A DNA stretch of 43,040 nucleotides from Methylobacterium sp. J-077 (GTDB taxonomy: Bacteria > Pseudomonadota > Alphaproteobacteria > Rhizobiales > Beijerinckiaceae): NCBI RefSeq assembly GCF_022829365.1, contig NZ_JAKSYJ010000105.1:1-43040 (forward strand), written 5' to 3'. How positions within the stretch are numbered: position 1 is the first letter of the stretch; the number at the start of each line of letters is the position of its first letter. A program made the translations under genes and the position numbers. A model generated the notes under the pieces. The model searched no databases and was not told the origin of the DNA. It was given only the letters and a program-made list of their open reading frames with translations. Positions 15,754 to 24,586 of this stretch are shown here, piece after piece.

Positions 15754-17232
15754 TCAGGCGGCGCTCTGCGCAGCGACGCGCAATTGCTGCGTGGCGCCGT
15801 TCGCCCGCTCGGCGGATTGCGCGATGACACCGAGGTTCGCCGTGATGGCGCCAACGCCCTGGGCAGCCGTCTGCATGCTGGAGGACATCTCGCGGGTGAC
15901 GGCGGATTGCTGCTCGACGGCGGTCGAGATCGCGGTCGCGACCTCGTTGAGCTTCACGATCGTGCCCTGGATCGAGCCGATCGCCTCCACGGCCCCCCGG
16001 GTGGCCTCCTGGCTCCCGGCGATCTGCGTGCCGATCTGCTCGGTGGCCCGGGCGGTCTGGTTGGCCAACTCCTTCACTTCGGATGCGACGACGGCGAAGC
16101 CCCGGCCCGCCTCGCCGGCGCGTGCGGCCTCGATCGTCGCGTTGAGTGCCAGCAGATTGGTCTGCGCCGCGATGCTCTGGATCAGCGCGACGACTTCGCC
16201 GATCTGCGCGGCCGACGCGCTGAGGCCGGCGATGATCCGGTGCGTCTCCCGGGCCTGGTCCACGGCCTGGCCGGAGATTTCCGAGGCCTGCGCGACCTGC
16301 GCGCTGATCTCGGAGACCGAGGCGGCAAGTTCCTCGGCGCCCGAGGCCACCGTTTGGATGTCGCCGGAGACGTGCGTCGACAATTGGGCCGCCTGTCCGG
16401 CCTGCTGGGAGACGCCGGAGGCGGCCTCCGCGATAGCGTCGAGGTCCTGCGCGATGGCGCTCTGCAACGCGGCCCGCTGCCGGCGCTCCAGCACCGTGGC
16501 GGTCACGTCGGTGACGAACTTGACGATCTTGAGCAGCCGCCCGTCGCGATCGAAGATCGGATTGTAACTGCCCAGGATGAACACCTCGCGGCCGCCCTTG
16601 GCGAGGCGCTTGTACTCGGCCATCTGGTATTCGCCGCGGCCCAGCGCGTCCCAGAAGCGCCGGTACTCGGCGCTGTCGCGCTCGGTCGGGTCGACGAACA
16701 GGCTGTGGTGGTGGCCCTGGACCTCCTCCAACCGGTAACCCAAGGTGGCGAGGAAATTGTCGTTCGCGGTCAGGATCGTGCCATCGAGCGCGAACTCGAT
16801 CACCGCCTGCACCCGGTTGATCGCGGTGACCTGGCCCTCGTGCCCGATGGTGCGCAGCGCCTGTTCGGTCACGTCGCTGGCAAACTTGACGACCTTGATC
16901 GGCTTGCCGTCCCGTCCGAGGATCGGGTTGTAGGTCGCCTGCATCCAGATCTCGCGGCCGCTCTTGCCGATGCACTTGAACTCGCCGGTCTGGAATTCGC
17001 CACGCCGGAGCGCCGCCCAGAAATCGCTGTACGCCTCGCTCTCCCGAAAGGCCTGCGCGACCAGCATCCCGTGGGATTGGCCACCGATCTCGTCGAGGCG
17101 ATAGCCGACCGCGTCGAGGAAGTTCTTGTTGGCCGTAATGATCGTGCCATCAAGGGCGAATTCGATGATTGCCTGGGATCGGTCCAAGGCTTCTACTTTC
17201 GAGTGGAGATCCCTATCGAACAGCAGGCGCAT
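15754..17232 (-). CDS. soluble methyl-accepting chemotaxis protein with two PAS domains
   Basis: From ATG 17232 ([12 protein letters not shown]) the product is 492 aa. Two PAS domains follow each other (about residues 10-125 and 130-245), each with the FALDGTI-TAN-NFL core and a PAC-like end ([11 protein letters not shown] and [11 protein letters not shown]). The signalling domain follows (about 270-490), with the conserved hairpin tip around [18 protein letters not shown]. There is no membrane segment and no HAMP domain, so it is a cytoplasmic receptor. The two PAS domains are similar to each other and probably arose by duplication. They may bind heme or flavin; the ligand is not decidable here. 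An ATG at 17283 would add 17 residues. Confidence 0.93.
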   Translation of the reverse strand: MRLLFDRDLHSKVEALDRSQAIIEFALDGTIITANKNFLDAVGYRLDEIGGQSHGMLVAQAFRESEAYSDFWAALRRGEFQTGEFKCIGKSGREIWMQATYNPILGRDGKPIKVVKFASDVTEQALRTIGHEGQVTAINRVQAVIEFALDGTILTANDNFLATLGYRLEEVQGHHHSLFVDPTERDSAEYRRFWDALGRGEYQMAEYKRLAKGGREVFILGSYNPIFDRDGRLLKIVKFVTDVTATVLERRQRAALQSAIAQDLDAIAEAASGVSQQAGQAAQLSTHVSGDIQTVASGAEELAASVSEISAQVAQASEISGQAVDQARETHRIIAGLSASAAQIGEVVALIQSIAAQTNLLALNATIEAARAGEAGRGFAVVASEVKELANQTARATEQIGTQIAGSQEATRGAVEAIGSIQGTIVKLNEVATAISTAVEQQSAVTREMSSSMQTAAQGVGAITANLGVIAQSAERANGATQQLRVAAQSAA

Positions 17233-17283
17233 TGGTCGTCTCGTCCTCAAATCAATGTCTTGACAGATGCGGAGATGATTCAC

Positions 17284-17565
17284 GCGCGCTGAAGATCATC
17301 AATGTACAGGCGATAGCGCCACTGCCATGAACAAAATATTAATACAGGAGATCGTTCAAAAAAGAATCGCCATTTGCATCTCGGATGAAAGAAAATTCTT
17401 CGAAAAATATGTATTCACTTTTACGTCAGTGCGAGTAATTTCGAAAATAAGTAGCGATTGTCCGCGATTTTGCTGCCCGGGGCGAGATGTACTCGGGCGA
17501 CGCATTGTTACTTATAGTGGTATTCTCCCGCCTGGTCTGATCCGGGACGGGGCCGTTCAGAATTC
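17284..17565. other. AT-rich non-coding stretch upstream of the chemoreceptor
   Basis: About 17290-17520 is much richer in A and T than the rest of the window, for example runs such as AAAATATTAATA and AAAAAAGAATCG. An open frame here (17327-17785, plus) has codon use unlike its neighbours, so I do not call it a gene. The region probably holds the chemoreceptor promoter; I could not fix a -35/-10 pair. Confidence 0.4.
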
Positions 17566-17606
17566 ATGGCCGGTCGGCCGCAGCATCCCTGCTGCCGACC
17601 GGCCAT
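17566..17606 (-). terminator. strong hairpin, probable terminator of the royal-jelly-like gene
   Basis: Perfect 13-bp arms ATGGCCGGTCGGC (17566-17578) and GCCGACCGGCCAT (17594-17606). After one mismatch, four more inner pairs extend the stem. It lies 84 bp beyond the stop of the minus-strand gene at 17690. No U-run is evident. Confidence 0.5.
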
Positions 17607-17689
17607 TGCCGGGCCGAAGGCACGGCGCTGGAAGGATGCCAGCGCCTGCAGCTGGTCGCGCCGGCCGAAGGCGGCGGTGTATTCCGGCC

Positions 17690-18871
17690 TCAGCGCGTCG
17701 CCACCGTCGGCTTGAAGCTCCACAGTTCGGTCGGCAGGGCGATCGGGGCGCCCTCCTTGAAGAAGGCGGAATCCTGGATGTGTGAGGTCGTGAGGTAGAC
17801 CGTCCCGTCCGGGCCTTGGCTGAACGTGTCCGGCCAGCGCAGCCGCGGGTCCTGGATCAGCGTGGTCACACCCGCATCCTTGGAGCCGAGGTCGCGCACC
17901 TTGATCGAGTCGTCCTGCGGCGAGGTCACGTACATCCGGCCGCCGTCGCGGTCGATGAGGAGACCGTCCGCCGGCCCGTTCTCGCCGACCGTGACGATCT
18001 TGCCGGCGAGACTCTTATCGGCCAGCGTTTCCGGTACCAGGGCCGCCGTGACCCAGCCGGTGAGCGCGTCAGTCGGCAGGCTGTACAGGGTCTTGCCCTT
18101 GATCGCCTGCCAATAGAGCGTCTTGCCGTCCGGCGAGAGGCCGATGCCGTCGGCCGAGAACTCGACGCCGCGCCCATCGGGCCGCCGCAGGGGCTTGCCG
18201 TCATAGGTCACGGTCACGGCGGTGTCGGGCATCGTCGCGGGCACGCCCGCCAGCAGCCGCTTGGCCTTGCCGGAGTCGATATCGACCACCACCAGCGCGC
18301 CCTCGGCGCCGGAATCGGTGAGGTAGGCGGTCTTGCCGTCCGGCGAGATTCGCACGTCGTTCAGGTAGGAACCCTGCGGGGCCACCGCCGGATCGAACGC
18401 GATCGTCTTGGCGACCGTATTGGTCTTCAGGTCGATCGCGACGAGCTTCGGGCCGTCCTTGACGACGGCGGCCATGGCGGGAGCGGCGGCATCGACCACC
18501 CAGAGCCGCCCGTGCCGGTCGGCGACCACGCTCTGAACGCATACGAAATGCGTCTTGGGGTCGACCTCGTCCTTGCGGGCGTTGCGCCAGGCATTCCATT
18601 CGGCATCCGGGTAGGGGACGGGCTTGCCGTCCTTCAGCTCCGCCACCGAGACCGGGGCATCCTCGGTCCAGCGCGGGAAGTTCACGAAGATCCGCCCATC
18701 CTGCGCCACGGTCACGCCGGTGACCTGATGCTGAAAGCGCGCGACCTGGGTCAGCGCCGACGATCCGGCCGGCGGCGGCGATGTCGCGGCCACGGGCTCC
18801 TGCGCCAGGGCCGGCCCGGCGAGGGTGGAGAGGAGGAGAGGCAGCAACGTACGGGCAGCCGGCATCGTCAT
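17690..18871 (-). CDS. secreted major royal jelly/yellow-family protein
   Basis: A 393-aa protein with an N-terminal signal peptide (hydrophobic core at about residues 8-22, cleavage near ALAQEP). The mature part fits the six-bladed MRJP/yellow propeller family. Supporting segments are FVNFPRWTED near residue 64, FVCVQSVVADRHGRLWVVDA near 108, YLNDVRISPDGKTAYLTDSG near 168 and GIGLSPDGKTLYWQ near 240. Bacterial members are exported and of uncertain function; some are related to lactonase-like propellers. It follows the alcohol dehydrogenase gene on the same strand (92-bp gap) and may be co-transcribed. Confidence 0.88.
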   Translation of the reverse strand: MTMPAARTLLPLLLSTLAGPALAQEPVAATSPPPAGSSALTQVARFQHQVTGVTVAQDGRIFVNFPRWTEDAPVSVAELKDGKPVPYPDAEWNAWRNARKDEVDPKTHFVCVQSVVADRHGRLWVVDAAAPAMAAVVKDGPKLVAIDLKTNTVAKTIAFDPAVAPQGSYLNDVRISPDGKTAYLTDSGAEGALVVVDIDSGKAKRLLAGVPATMPDTAVTVTYDGKPLRRPDGRGVEFSADGIGLSPDGKTLYWQAIKGKTLYSLPTDALTGWVTAALVPETLADKSLAGKIVTVGENGPADGLLIDRDGGRMYVTSPQDDSIKVRDLGSKDAGVTTLIQDPRLRWPDTFSQGPDGTVYLTTSHIQDSAFFKEGAPIALPTELWSFKPTVATR

Positions 18872-18963
18872 ACGGGATCAATCCTGGGATACAGCGACGG
18901 TCGAAGCCCCGGTCCAAGGGGACCGGGGCGGTGTCAGCAGCGTCAAACGCGCCGCACGCGCAC

Positions 18964-20139
18964 TCAGTTCGGGTGGAAGACCACCTTCACGCAGCCGTCC
19001 GTCTTGTCCCGGAAGGCTTTGTACAGGTCCGGGCCGTCCGCGAGGTTGGTCGAGCGGTGGGTGATCATCGACGTCATGTCGAACTTGCCCTCCTGGATCA
19101 GCTTGGTCAGCGTCTCCAGGTAGCGCTTCACGTGGGTCTGCCCGCTCTTGAGGGTCAGGCCCTTCTGGACGATCGAGCCCATGTTGACCGGCACCGGACC
19201 GCCATAGACGCCGGGCACCGAGACGATGCCGCACGGCCGCACCGCCTTGATCGCCTCGGCCAGCGCGTAGGGCCGCTCGGTGGAGGTCAACTTCTCTTGG
19301 AGGGTCGAGAGCACGCCGGTGAGGCCGCCATGGCCGGCGCTCGCCTCCATACCGACGCAGTCGATGACGCCGTCCGCGCCCTGGCCCTTGCTGATCTCCT
19401 TGATCCGTTCGAACACGTCCTCGTTCATGAAGTCGATCACGTCGGTGGCGCCGGATTTTCTCGCCAGGGCGAGGCGCTCGGGCACCGTGTCGATGGCGAT
19501 GATGCGCCCGGCGCCCATGATCTTGGCCGACTGGATCGCGAACAGGCCGACCGGCCCGGCGCCCCAGATCGCGATGATCTCGCCGCCCTGGATCTCGCAA
19601 TGCTCGGCGCCCTGCCAGCCGGTGGGCAGGATATCGGTGAGGAACAGGACCGACTCGTCGTCCATGCCGTCCGGCACCTTCATGGGCGCCACGTCGGCCA
19701 TCGGGACGCGCACGTACTCGGCCTGGCCGCCGGCGTAGCCGCCGGTGAGGTGCGAATAGCCGAACAGGCCCGCGGTCGGGTAGCCGAACTGCGCGGCCGC
19801 CATCTCGCCGTTGCGGTTCGAGCGCTCGCAGACCGACCAGTTGCCGAGCTTGCACTGCCGACAGGCGCCGCAATTGATGTTGAACGGCACGACGATGCGG
19901 TCGCCCTTCCGGAACTTGGTGAAGCCCTGGCCGACCTCGATCACCTCGCCCATGAACTCGTGGCCGAGCACGTCGCCGGATTTCATGGTCGGCATCTGAC
20001 CGTCCATCAGGTGGAGATCCGAACCGCAGATCGCGCAGCTCGTCACCTTGATGATCACGTCGCGGGCATCCTCGATCACTGGATCCGGCACCGTGTCGCA
20101 GCGGATGTCATTCTTGCCGTGCCAGCAGAGTGCCTTCAT
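18964..20139 (-). CDS. zinc-dependent alcohol dehydrogenase (MDR family)
   Basis: A 391-aa medium-chain dehydrogenase starting MKALCWHGKNDIRC at ATG 20139. The catalytic zinc ligands are seen in CAICGSDLHL and GHEFMGEV, the structural-zinc cysteines in NCGACRQCKLGNWSVC, and the NAD-binding Rossmann motif in GAGPVGLFAI. The long central insert and the sequence around TGWQGAE resemble glutathione-independent formaldehyde-dehydrogenase-like enzymes. Formaldehyde is therefore a possible substrate in a methylotroph, but it is not proven. A GGAG sits upstream of the start. It is divergent from the OYE gene. Confidence 0.92.
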   Translation of the reverse strand: MKALCWHGKNDIRCDTVPDPVIEDARDVIIKVTSCAICGSDLHLMDGQMPTMKSGDVLGHEFMGEVIEVGQGFTKFRKGDRIVVPFNINCGACRQCKLGNWSVCERSNRNGEMAAAQFGYPTAGLFGYSHLTGGYAGGQAEYVRVPMADVAPMKVPDGMDDESVLFLTDILPTGWQGAEHCEIQGGEIIAIWGAGPVGLFAIQSAKIMGAGRIIAIDTVPERLALARKSGATDVIDFMNEDVFERIKEISKGQGADGVIDCVGMEASAGHGGLTGVLSTLQEKLTSTERPYALAEAIKAVRPCGIVSVPGVYGGPVPVNMGSIVQKGLTLKSGQTHVKRYLETLTKLIQEGKFDMTSMITHRSTNLADGPDLYKAFRDKTDGCVKVVFHPN

Positions 20140-20490
20140 GGCGTCGGTTCTCCAGATCGGGGGGAAGCACAGCCGCAGGACGCGGCCTCGCCAGGGCAAG
20201 TCCCCGGCCGTCCAGTCAAGTTCCGCTGAGGCGACGCGCAGGGCCAAGCCGCTCGCGACAAGCCTACTGGGCAATACGCACTCGGAATTCCGGTTCCCGC
20301 GGCATTCCGCGCTGCCGACCGGCGACGGTCTCCACCTGAGCCGATCGAAACGCGGCCGTGGAACCGAGACCCGACCTCGACCGGTTAACATCTATTCCGC
20401 TGGACCCGCCGGTGCCGCGATGCTGGCTGGCCGATGGCTCGCGACTCCCCGGGCCGCTCGTCCTTCCAAAAATGTTCCATCCGAGGTCTC
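20140..20490. promoter_or_regulatory. divergent intergenic region, alcohol dehydrogenase / OYE
   Basis: 351 bp between the two divergent oxidoreductase genes, so it must carry both promoters. I found no RNA gene or clear operator. An in-frame ATG at 20434 could extend the OYE N-terminus but gives a non-family extension. Confidence 0.4.
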
Positions 20491-21603
20491 ATGCCGAACA
20501 GCCCGATCCTGCAGCCGGTCACCATCGGCGACCTGACCCTCAAGAACCGGGTGGTGATGGCACCGCTCACCCGCAGCCGGTCGAACAATGACGGCGTGCC
20601 GCCGGATTTCGCGGCCGATTATTACGGGCAGCGGGCCAATGCCGGCCTGATCATCTCGGAGGCGACCAACATTTCCCCCCAGGCCGTCGGCTACGCTTAC
20701 ACGCCGGGGATCTGGTCCGACGCGCAGGTCGAGAGCTGGTCGCGGATCGTGAAGACCATCCATGCCAATGACGGGCTGATCTTCCTGCAGCTCTGGCATA
20801 CCGGCCGGATCTCGCATCCCGAGCTTCAGCCGGGCGGCGGACTCCCGGTCTCGGCCTCCGCGATCAAGCCCGAGGGCACAGCCTTCACGCGGGACGGCAT
20901 GAAGCCCCACGTGACCCCCCGGGCGCTCGAGACCGACGAGATCCCGGGGATCGTCGACGATTACCGGCGTGCGGCGGAGAACGCCAAGCGGGCAGGCTTC
21001 GACGGCGTCGAGATCCACTCGGCCAACAATTACCTTCTGGAGCAGTTCGTCCGCGACTCCACCAACAGACGCACGGACCGCTACGGCGGCTCGGTCGAGA
21101 ACCGCCTGCGCTTTCCCCTGGAGGTCGTCCGGGCGGTGACCGAAATCTGGGGCGGCGGCGCCCGGGTCGGCATTCGTTTGTCCCCCGCAACCACCCAGCC
21201 CGGCGAGACGCCGCTCGATTCCGATCCCCACGCCACCTACGGCGCCTATGTCGACGCGCTGAACGGCTTTGGCCTGCTCTACATCCACACGATCGAGGGC
21301 GTGACCCAGCAGACCCGCGACGTGCCGGACGGGATCGATTTCCTCGACCTGCGCCGCCGGTTCAAGGGCGCCTATATCGGCAACAACCAGATCACCCTGG
21401 ACCTCGCCGAGAAGGAACTGGCCGAGAGCCGGGCCGACCTGTTCAGCTTCGGCCGGCCCTACATCGCCAACCCCGATCTCGTCGGCCGCCTCGCAAGCGG
21501 CGCGCCCCTGGCCGAGGCGCCGAAGCCCTACTGGTACGGCGGCGGCGCCAACGGCTATTCCGACTGGCCGGGGATGAACGGACCGGTGCCGGTGCTGCGC
21601 TGA
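20491..21603 (+). CDS. alkene reductase, Old Yellow Enzyme family
   Basis: A 370-aa FMN-dependent ene-reductase (NemA/YqjM-like classical OYE). Seen are the N-terminal VVMAPLTRSRS with the FMN-contacting threonine, LQLWHTGRISHP, the substrate-binding GVEIHSANNYLLEQF (His/Asn pair), and the RTDRYGGSVENR signature. FSFGRPYIANPDL is the C-terminal FMN phosphate site. These enzymes reduce activated C=C bonds with NADPH; physiological substrates are usually reactive electrophiles. I chose the ATG at 20491 (MPNSPILQPV), preceded by GAGG. Confidence 0.96.
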   Translation: MPNSPILQPVTIGDLTLKNRVVMAPLTRSRSNNDGVPPDFAADYYGQRANAGLIISEATNISPQAVGYAYTPGIWSDAQVESWSRIVKTIHANDGLIFLQLWHTGRISHPELQPGGGLPVSASAIKPEGTAFTRDGMKPHVTPRALETDEIPGIVDDYRRAAENAKRAGFDGVEIHSANNYLLEQFVRDSTNRRTDRYGGSVENRLRFPLEVVRAVTEIWGGGARVGIRLSPATTQPGETPLDSDPHATYGAYVDALNGFGLLYIHTIEGVTQQTRDVPDGIDFLDLRRRFKGAYIGNNQITLDLAEKELAESRADLFSFGRPYIANPDLVGRLASGAPLAEAPKPYWYGGGANGYSDWPGMNGPVPVLR

Positions 21604-21622
21604 CCGAGCGGCATTCTGTGAT

Positions 21623-21648
21623 CCGGCGGGACCTGGTCGTTCCGCCGG
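21623..21648 (+). terminator. terminator-like hairpin after the OYE gene
   Basis: Arms CCGGCGGGA (21623-21631) and TTCCGCCGG (21640-21648) pair along nine positions with one G-U. It lies 20 bp after the OYE stop, without a clear U-run. Confidence 0.5.
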
Positions 21649-21672
21649 GGTCGGGGCGCCGGAACCTGTAAA

Positions 21673-21688
21673 TGTTTCACGGGAAACA
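21673..21688. promoter_or_regulatory. parS-like site
   Basis: TGTTTCACGGGAAACA matches the ParB-binding consensus TGTTTCACGTGAAACA at 15 of 16 positions. It is followed 22 bp later (21696-21704) by GTTTCACGT, identical to the left half of the consensus. It lies between the convergent OYE and P450 genes, outside coding sequence. Binding is inferred only. Confidence 0.5.
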
Positions 21689-21775
21689 TTTTGGCGTTTC
21701 ACGTTTAGCAACCAATTCGCGGTTCAGCCGTGTCGCCGAGCCGCGGCGGCCCTCGCTTTGGCCTGGGGACACGGC

Positions 21776-23041
21776 TCAGACGATCCCGCCGATCCCGATC
21801 GCCAGCTGCTCCGGCCCACGCAGCGATGCGCCGGGCCGGTAGGGTGGCGGGTCGCACAGGAGGCGTGGCGCGACGAGGCGGCGGCTCAAGGCCACCAGGG
21901 CGATCTCGGCCTCGATCCGGGCGAGCGGCGCACCGATGCAGTAATGCAGGCCGCCGCCGAAGCCGAAATGCTGGATGTCCGGCCGGTCCGGATCGAACCG
22001 GTCGGGGTCAGCGAACCGCTCCGGATCGCGGCTGCCCGCGGCGAACAGCAGGATCACCGGGGCGTCCTTCGGGATCGTCTCGCCGGCGATCGTGATCGAA
22101 CCCAGCGCCTTGCGGGTCCGGAAATGCACCGGCGGATCGTAGCGCAGCACCTCCTCGATCACCTGCGGCGCCCGCTCCGAATCGGCGCGCAGGCGATCCA
22201 GCTCCTCCGGGTGGCGGAGCAGGGTGAGCATCGCGTTGGTGATGAGATTGACGGTGGTCTCGTGGCCGGCGACCAGGAGCAGGACCGCCGTGGCGATCAG
22301 GTCGAAATCGCTCATCTGCTTCCGGCCGTCGGGACCTGCTGCGGCCAGGCCGCTCAGCATGTCGTCGGCCGGACGCCGGCGCTTCTCGCGGATGAGATCG
22401 CGCATATAGGCTGCGATCGCGTCGAAGGCGTCGATGATCGCGCGACGGCCCTCCGCATCGTGGTGCGCGTCCGGCTCCACCGCGGTGGCGAGCTGCGTCG
22501 CCCAGACTTGGAAGCGCGGCTCGTCCGCCTCGGGGACGCCGAGCAACGCGCAGATCACCGTCACCGGCAGCGGATACGACAGGTCGCTCACCAGGCAGAC
22601 CTCCGGGCGCCCTCGGCAGGCCTCGATCAGCTGATCCACCTCGCGGGCAATCCGGTCGCGCAGGGCGAGCACCCGGGCGATGGAGAACTCGCGCATGACC
22701 AGGCTGCGCAGGCGGTCGTGGGCAGGCGGATCGCGGAAGATCAGCGGCCGGTGGCTCGCGGTGATGCGGTTCTTGATCGGGTTGAGGATGAAGTCCTTGA
22801 GCGGATTGCCGGTCCGCGGCCGCCGGGTCGGCGGCAAATCCTCCGAGCTGAGGCGCGGGTCGAAGATCAGCGCGCGGATCGCCGCGTGGCCGCTCACCAC
22901 GTAGCTCCCGTCCGGCTGCCGCCAGACCGGGCGCTGCCGCAGCCGGGCGTAGAGCGGATAGGGATCGGCCCGGTTGGCTGGGTCCGTCACGGCGGCGAAC
23001 AGGGCGGCATCAGGCATCGCGTCGGCCATCAGATTAGCCAT
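21776..23041 (-). CDS. cytochrome P450
   Basis: A 421-aa soluble bacterial P450. It shows the I-helix oxygen-activation motif VAGHETT, the K-helix ExxR in EEVLR, and the heme loop FGFGGGLHYCIG with Cys368 as the thiolate ligand. From the ATG at 23041 (MANLMADAMPDA) its start overlaps the upstream ferredoxin-reductase stop by 8 bp; ATGs at 23029 and 23017 are alternatives. It is the last gene of a four-gene overlapping operon that also supplies its electron-transfer partners. The substrate is unknown; GT1 linkage suggests the hydroxylated product may be glycosylated. Confidence 0.95.
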   Translation of the reverse strand: MANLMADAMPDAALFAAVTDPANRADPYPLYARLRQRPVWRQPDGSYVVSGHAAIRALIFDPRLSSEDLPPTRRPRTGNPLKDFILNPIKNRITASHRPLIFRDPPAHDRLRSLVMREFSIARVLALRDRIAREVDQLIEACRGRPEVCLVSDLSYPLPVTVICALLGVPEADEPRFQVWATQLATAVEPDAHHDAEGRRAIIDAFDAIAAYMRDLIREKRRRPADDMLSGLAAAGPDGRKQMSDFDLIATAVLLLVAGHETTVNLITNAMLTLLRHPEELDRLRADSERAPQVIEEVLRYDPPVHFRTRKALGSITIAGETIPKDAPVILLFAAGSRDPERFADPDRFDPDRPDIQHFGFGGGLHYCIGAPLARIEAEIALVALSRRLVAPRLLCDPPPYRPGASLRGPEQLAIGIGGIV

Positions 23042-24350
23042 GGACGGCCTCTGTCGAGCGGGCGGCGACGCGCGGCGACGGGAAGCCCGGCGCCGCACTC
23101 TCGATCCGCGGCTGGTCCGTGGCGTCGAGGATCGGCGGGAAGCCCGCACCGGCCGCGATCGCCTCGGCATAGGCCGGCAGCCACCGGGCCTGGTCGAAGG
23201 AGACCGCCGCGATGCTGCGCCCGCCCCGGCCGTAGACCGCGAGAAAGCGCCGGGATGCGCGCGTGCCCTGGACCACCGCGACGGCGTCGGCGCCCTCGGT
23301 CAGGCCCACGGCCTTGATGTTGATCCCGAACTGGCTGGACCAGTAGGCCGGCAGATGCACGTAGGAGCGCTGGTCGTCCGGGCCGGCCAGCATGTTGCGG
23401 GCGGCGTGGGCCGCCTGCTCGACGGCGTTGCCCCAATGCTCCACCGAGACCAGCCGGTCGCCGTAGAGCCGGCTCGGCCAGCGGGCCACGTCGCCGGCCG
23501 CGTAGATGTCGGGGCAGGGCGCTCCGTCCATGTCCAGGACGCGGCAGGCCGCGTCGCAGGTGAGGCCGCCGGGATCCGCCATCAAGCCGGCGCCCCGGAG
23601 CCAGCCGGTGGCCCGGGTCGCGCCCAGTGCGGCGATGACGAGGTCGGCCTCCACGATGCTGCCGTCCGCCAGGCGGGCCCGGGCGACCCGGCCGGCCGCG
23701 TCGCCCTCGAACCGCAGCACCTGGGTGCCGGGCCGGAACACCGCGCCGGACTCGCGCAAGCAGGCGGCGATCACGCCGCCGACCCAGGTCCCGAGAGCCC
23801 GGGCCAGCGGCGCCGAATTGGAATCGACCAGGGTCACCGGCAGGCCGAGGTCGCGCAGGCAGGAGGCCGCCTCGCAGCCGATCAGGCCGCCGCCGACGAT
23901 GAGCACCCGGCGCGGGCCTGCCAGGAGGTCTGCCCGCAGGGACGCGGCGTCGTCACGGCCGCGCAGGGTGTGGATGCCGGCCAGCCCGCCGCCGGTCTCG
24001 GCCGGCCACGGACGGGCCTCGGCGCCGGTGGCGATCAGCAGTTTTCGGTACGCCAGCGCCGTACCGTCCGCGAGGCTGAGCCTGCGGGCGGACCGGTCGA
24101 GGGAGACGACAGCGTTCCCCAGATGCCAGCGGGCGCTCAGGCGCGTGCGCTCCGGCAGGCGGGTCGCGTCCGGCCTCAGCTCTCCGGCGAGCACGTGCTT
24201 CGACAGGGGCGGCCGGTCGTAGGGCCGGTGGGCTTCGGCGCCGACCAGGGTCAGGGGGCCGTCGTAGCCGCCCTGCCGCAGGGCTTCGGCTCCGCGCAGG
24301 CCCGCCAGCGAAGCGCCGATCACAACGAGGCCGGCCGGCTCAGTGGTCAC
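23034..24350 (-). CDS. FAD-dependent ferredoxin reductase (P450 partner)
   Basis: A 438-aa pyridine-nucleotide-disulfide-type reductase of the putidaredoxin-reductase group, which passes electrons from NAD(P)H to a small ferredoxin. The FAD site is VVIGASLAGLRGAE at the N-terminus, RPYDRPPLSK follows, and the NAD(P) site is VLIVGGGLIGCEAA (about residue 150). A second FAD segment, YAAGDVARWP, is near residue 280. It starts with GTG at 24350, whose TG overlaps the TGA of the ferredoxin gene, so translation is coupled. The last bases overlap the P450 start. Confidence 0.94.
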   Translation of the reverse strand: MTTEPAGLVVIGASLAGLRGAEALRQGGYDGPLTLVGAEAHRPYDRPPLSKHVLAGELRPDATRLPERTRLSARWHLGNAVVSLDRSARRLSLADGTALAYRKLLIATGAEARPWPAETGGGLAGIHTLRGRDDAASLRADLLAGPRRVLIVGGGLIGCEAASCLRDLGLPVTLVDSNSAPLARALGTWVGGVIAACLRESGAVFRPGTQVLRFEGDAAGRVARARLADGSIVEADLVIAALGATRATGWLRGAGLMADPGGLTCDAACRVLDMDGAPCPDIYAAGDVARWPSRLYGDRLVSVEHWGNAVEQAAHAARNMLAGPDDQRSYVHLPAYWSSQFGINIKAVGLTEGADAVAVVQGTRASRRFLAVYGRGGRSIAAVSFDQARWLPAYAEAIAAGAGFPPILDATDQPRIESAAPGFPSPRVAARSTEAVHG

Positions 24351-24586
24351 AGCGCGTCTCCGTCATCCGGGCCAGCCTGCAGGCTGATGGCGCGGACCGG
24401 GCAGGCCTGGACCGCGCGCTCGATCGCGCAGCGCCGCTCGGCCGGCGGCGTCGGATCGTAGAACAGGATCTCGTGTCCCCGGATCGCGAAGGCGTCCGGC
24501 GCGGCGTAGCAGCATTGGGCGTAGCCCTGGCAGCGGTTGAGATCGACCACGACCCGGAGTGCCGGATGATCGGTCGCCGACTTCAT
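24347..24586 (-). CDS. P450-type [3Fe-4S] ferredoxin
   Basis: A 79-aa single-cluster ferredoxin. Likely ligands are C19 and C25 (CQGYAQC) and C62 in ACPV. The middle cysteine of a four-cysteine pattern is missing, which is typical of [3Fe-4S] ferredoxins that feed P450s. C26 and C53 are additional. Its ATG overlaps the glycosyltransferase stop (ATGA), and its stop overlaps the reductase GTG (GTGA). This layout supports a dedicated NAD(P)H, reductase, ferredoxin, P450 chain. Confidence 0.93.
   Translation of the reverse strand: MKSATDHPALRVVVDLNRCQGYAQCCYAAPDAFAIRGHEILFYDPTPPAERRCAIERAVQACPVRAISLQAGPDDGDAL

Noticed and set aside
17327..17785. Plus-strand open frame of about 152 codons upstream of the chemoreceptor gene
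   Set aside because: Its first half is AT-rich with atypical codon use, and its end overlaps the 3' part of the royal-jelly-like gene on the other strand. No motif is seen.
23034..24350. Standalone NADH-dependent nitrite or rubredoxin reductase
   Set aside because: The immediate coupling to a [3Fe-4S] ferredoxin and a P450 makes a P450 redox partner far more likely.
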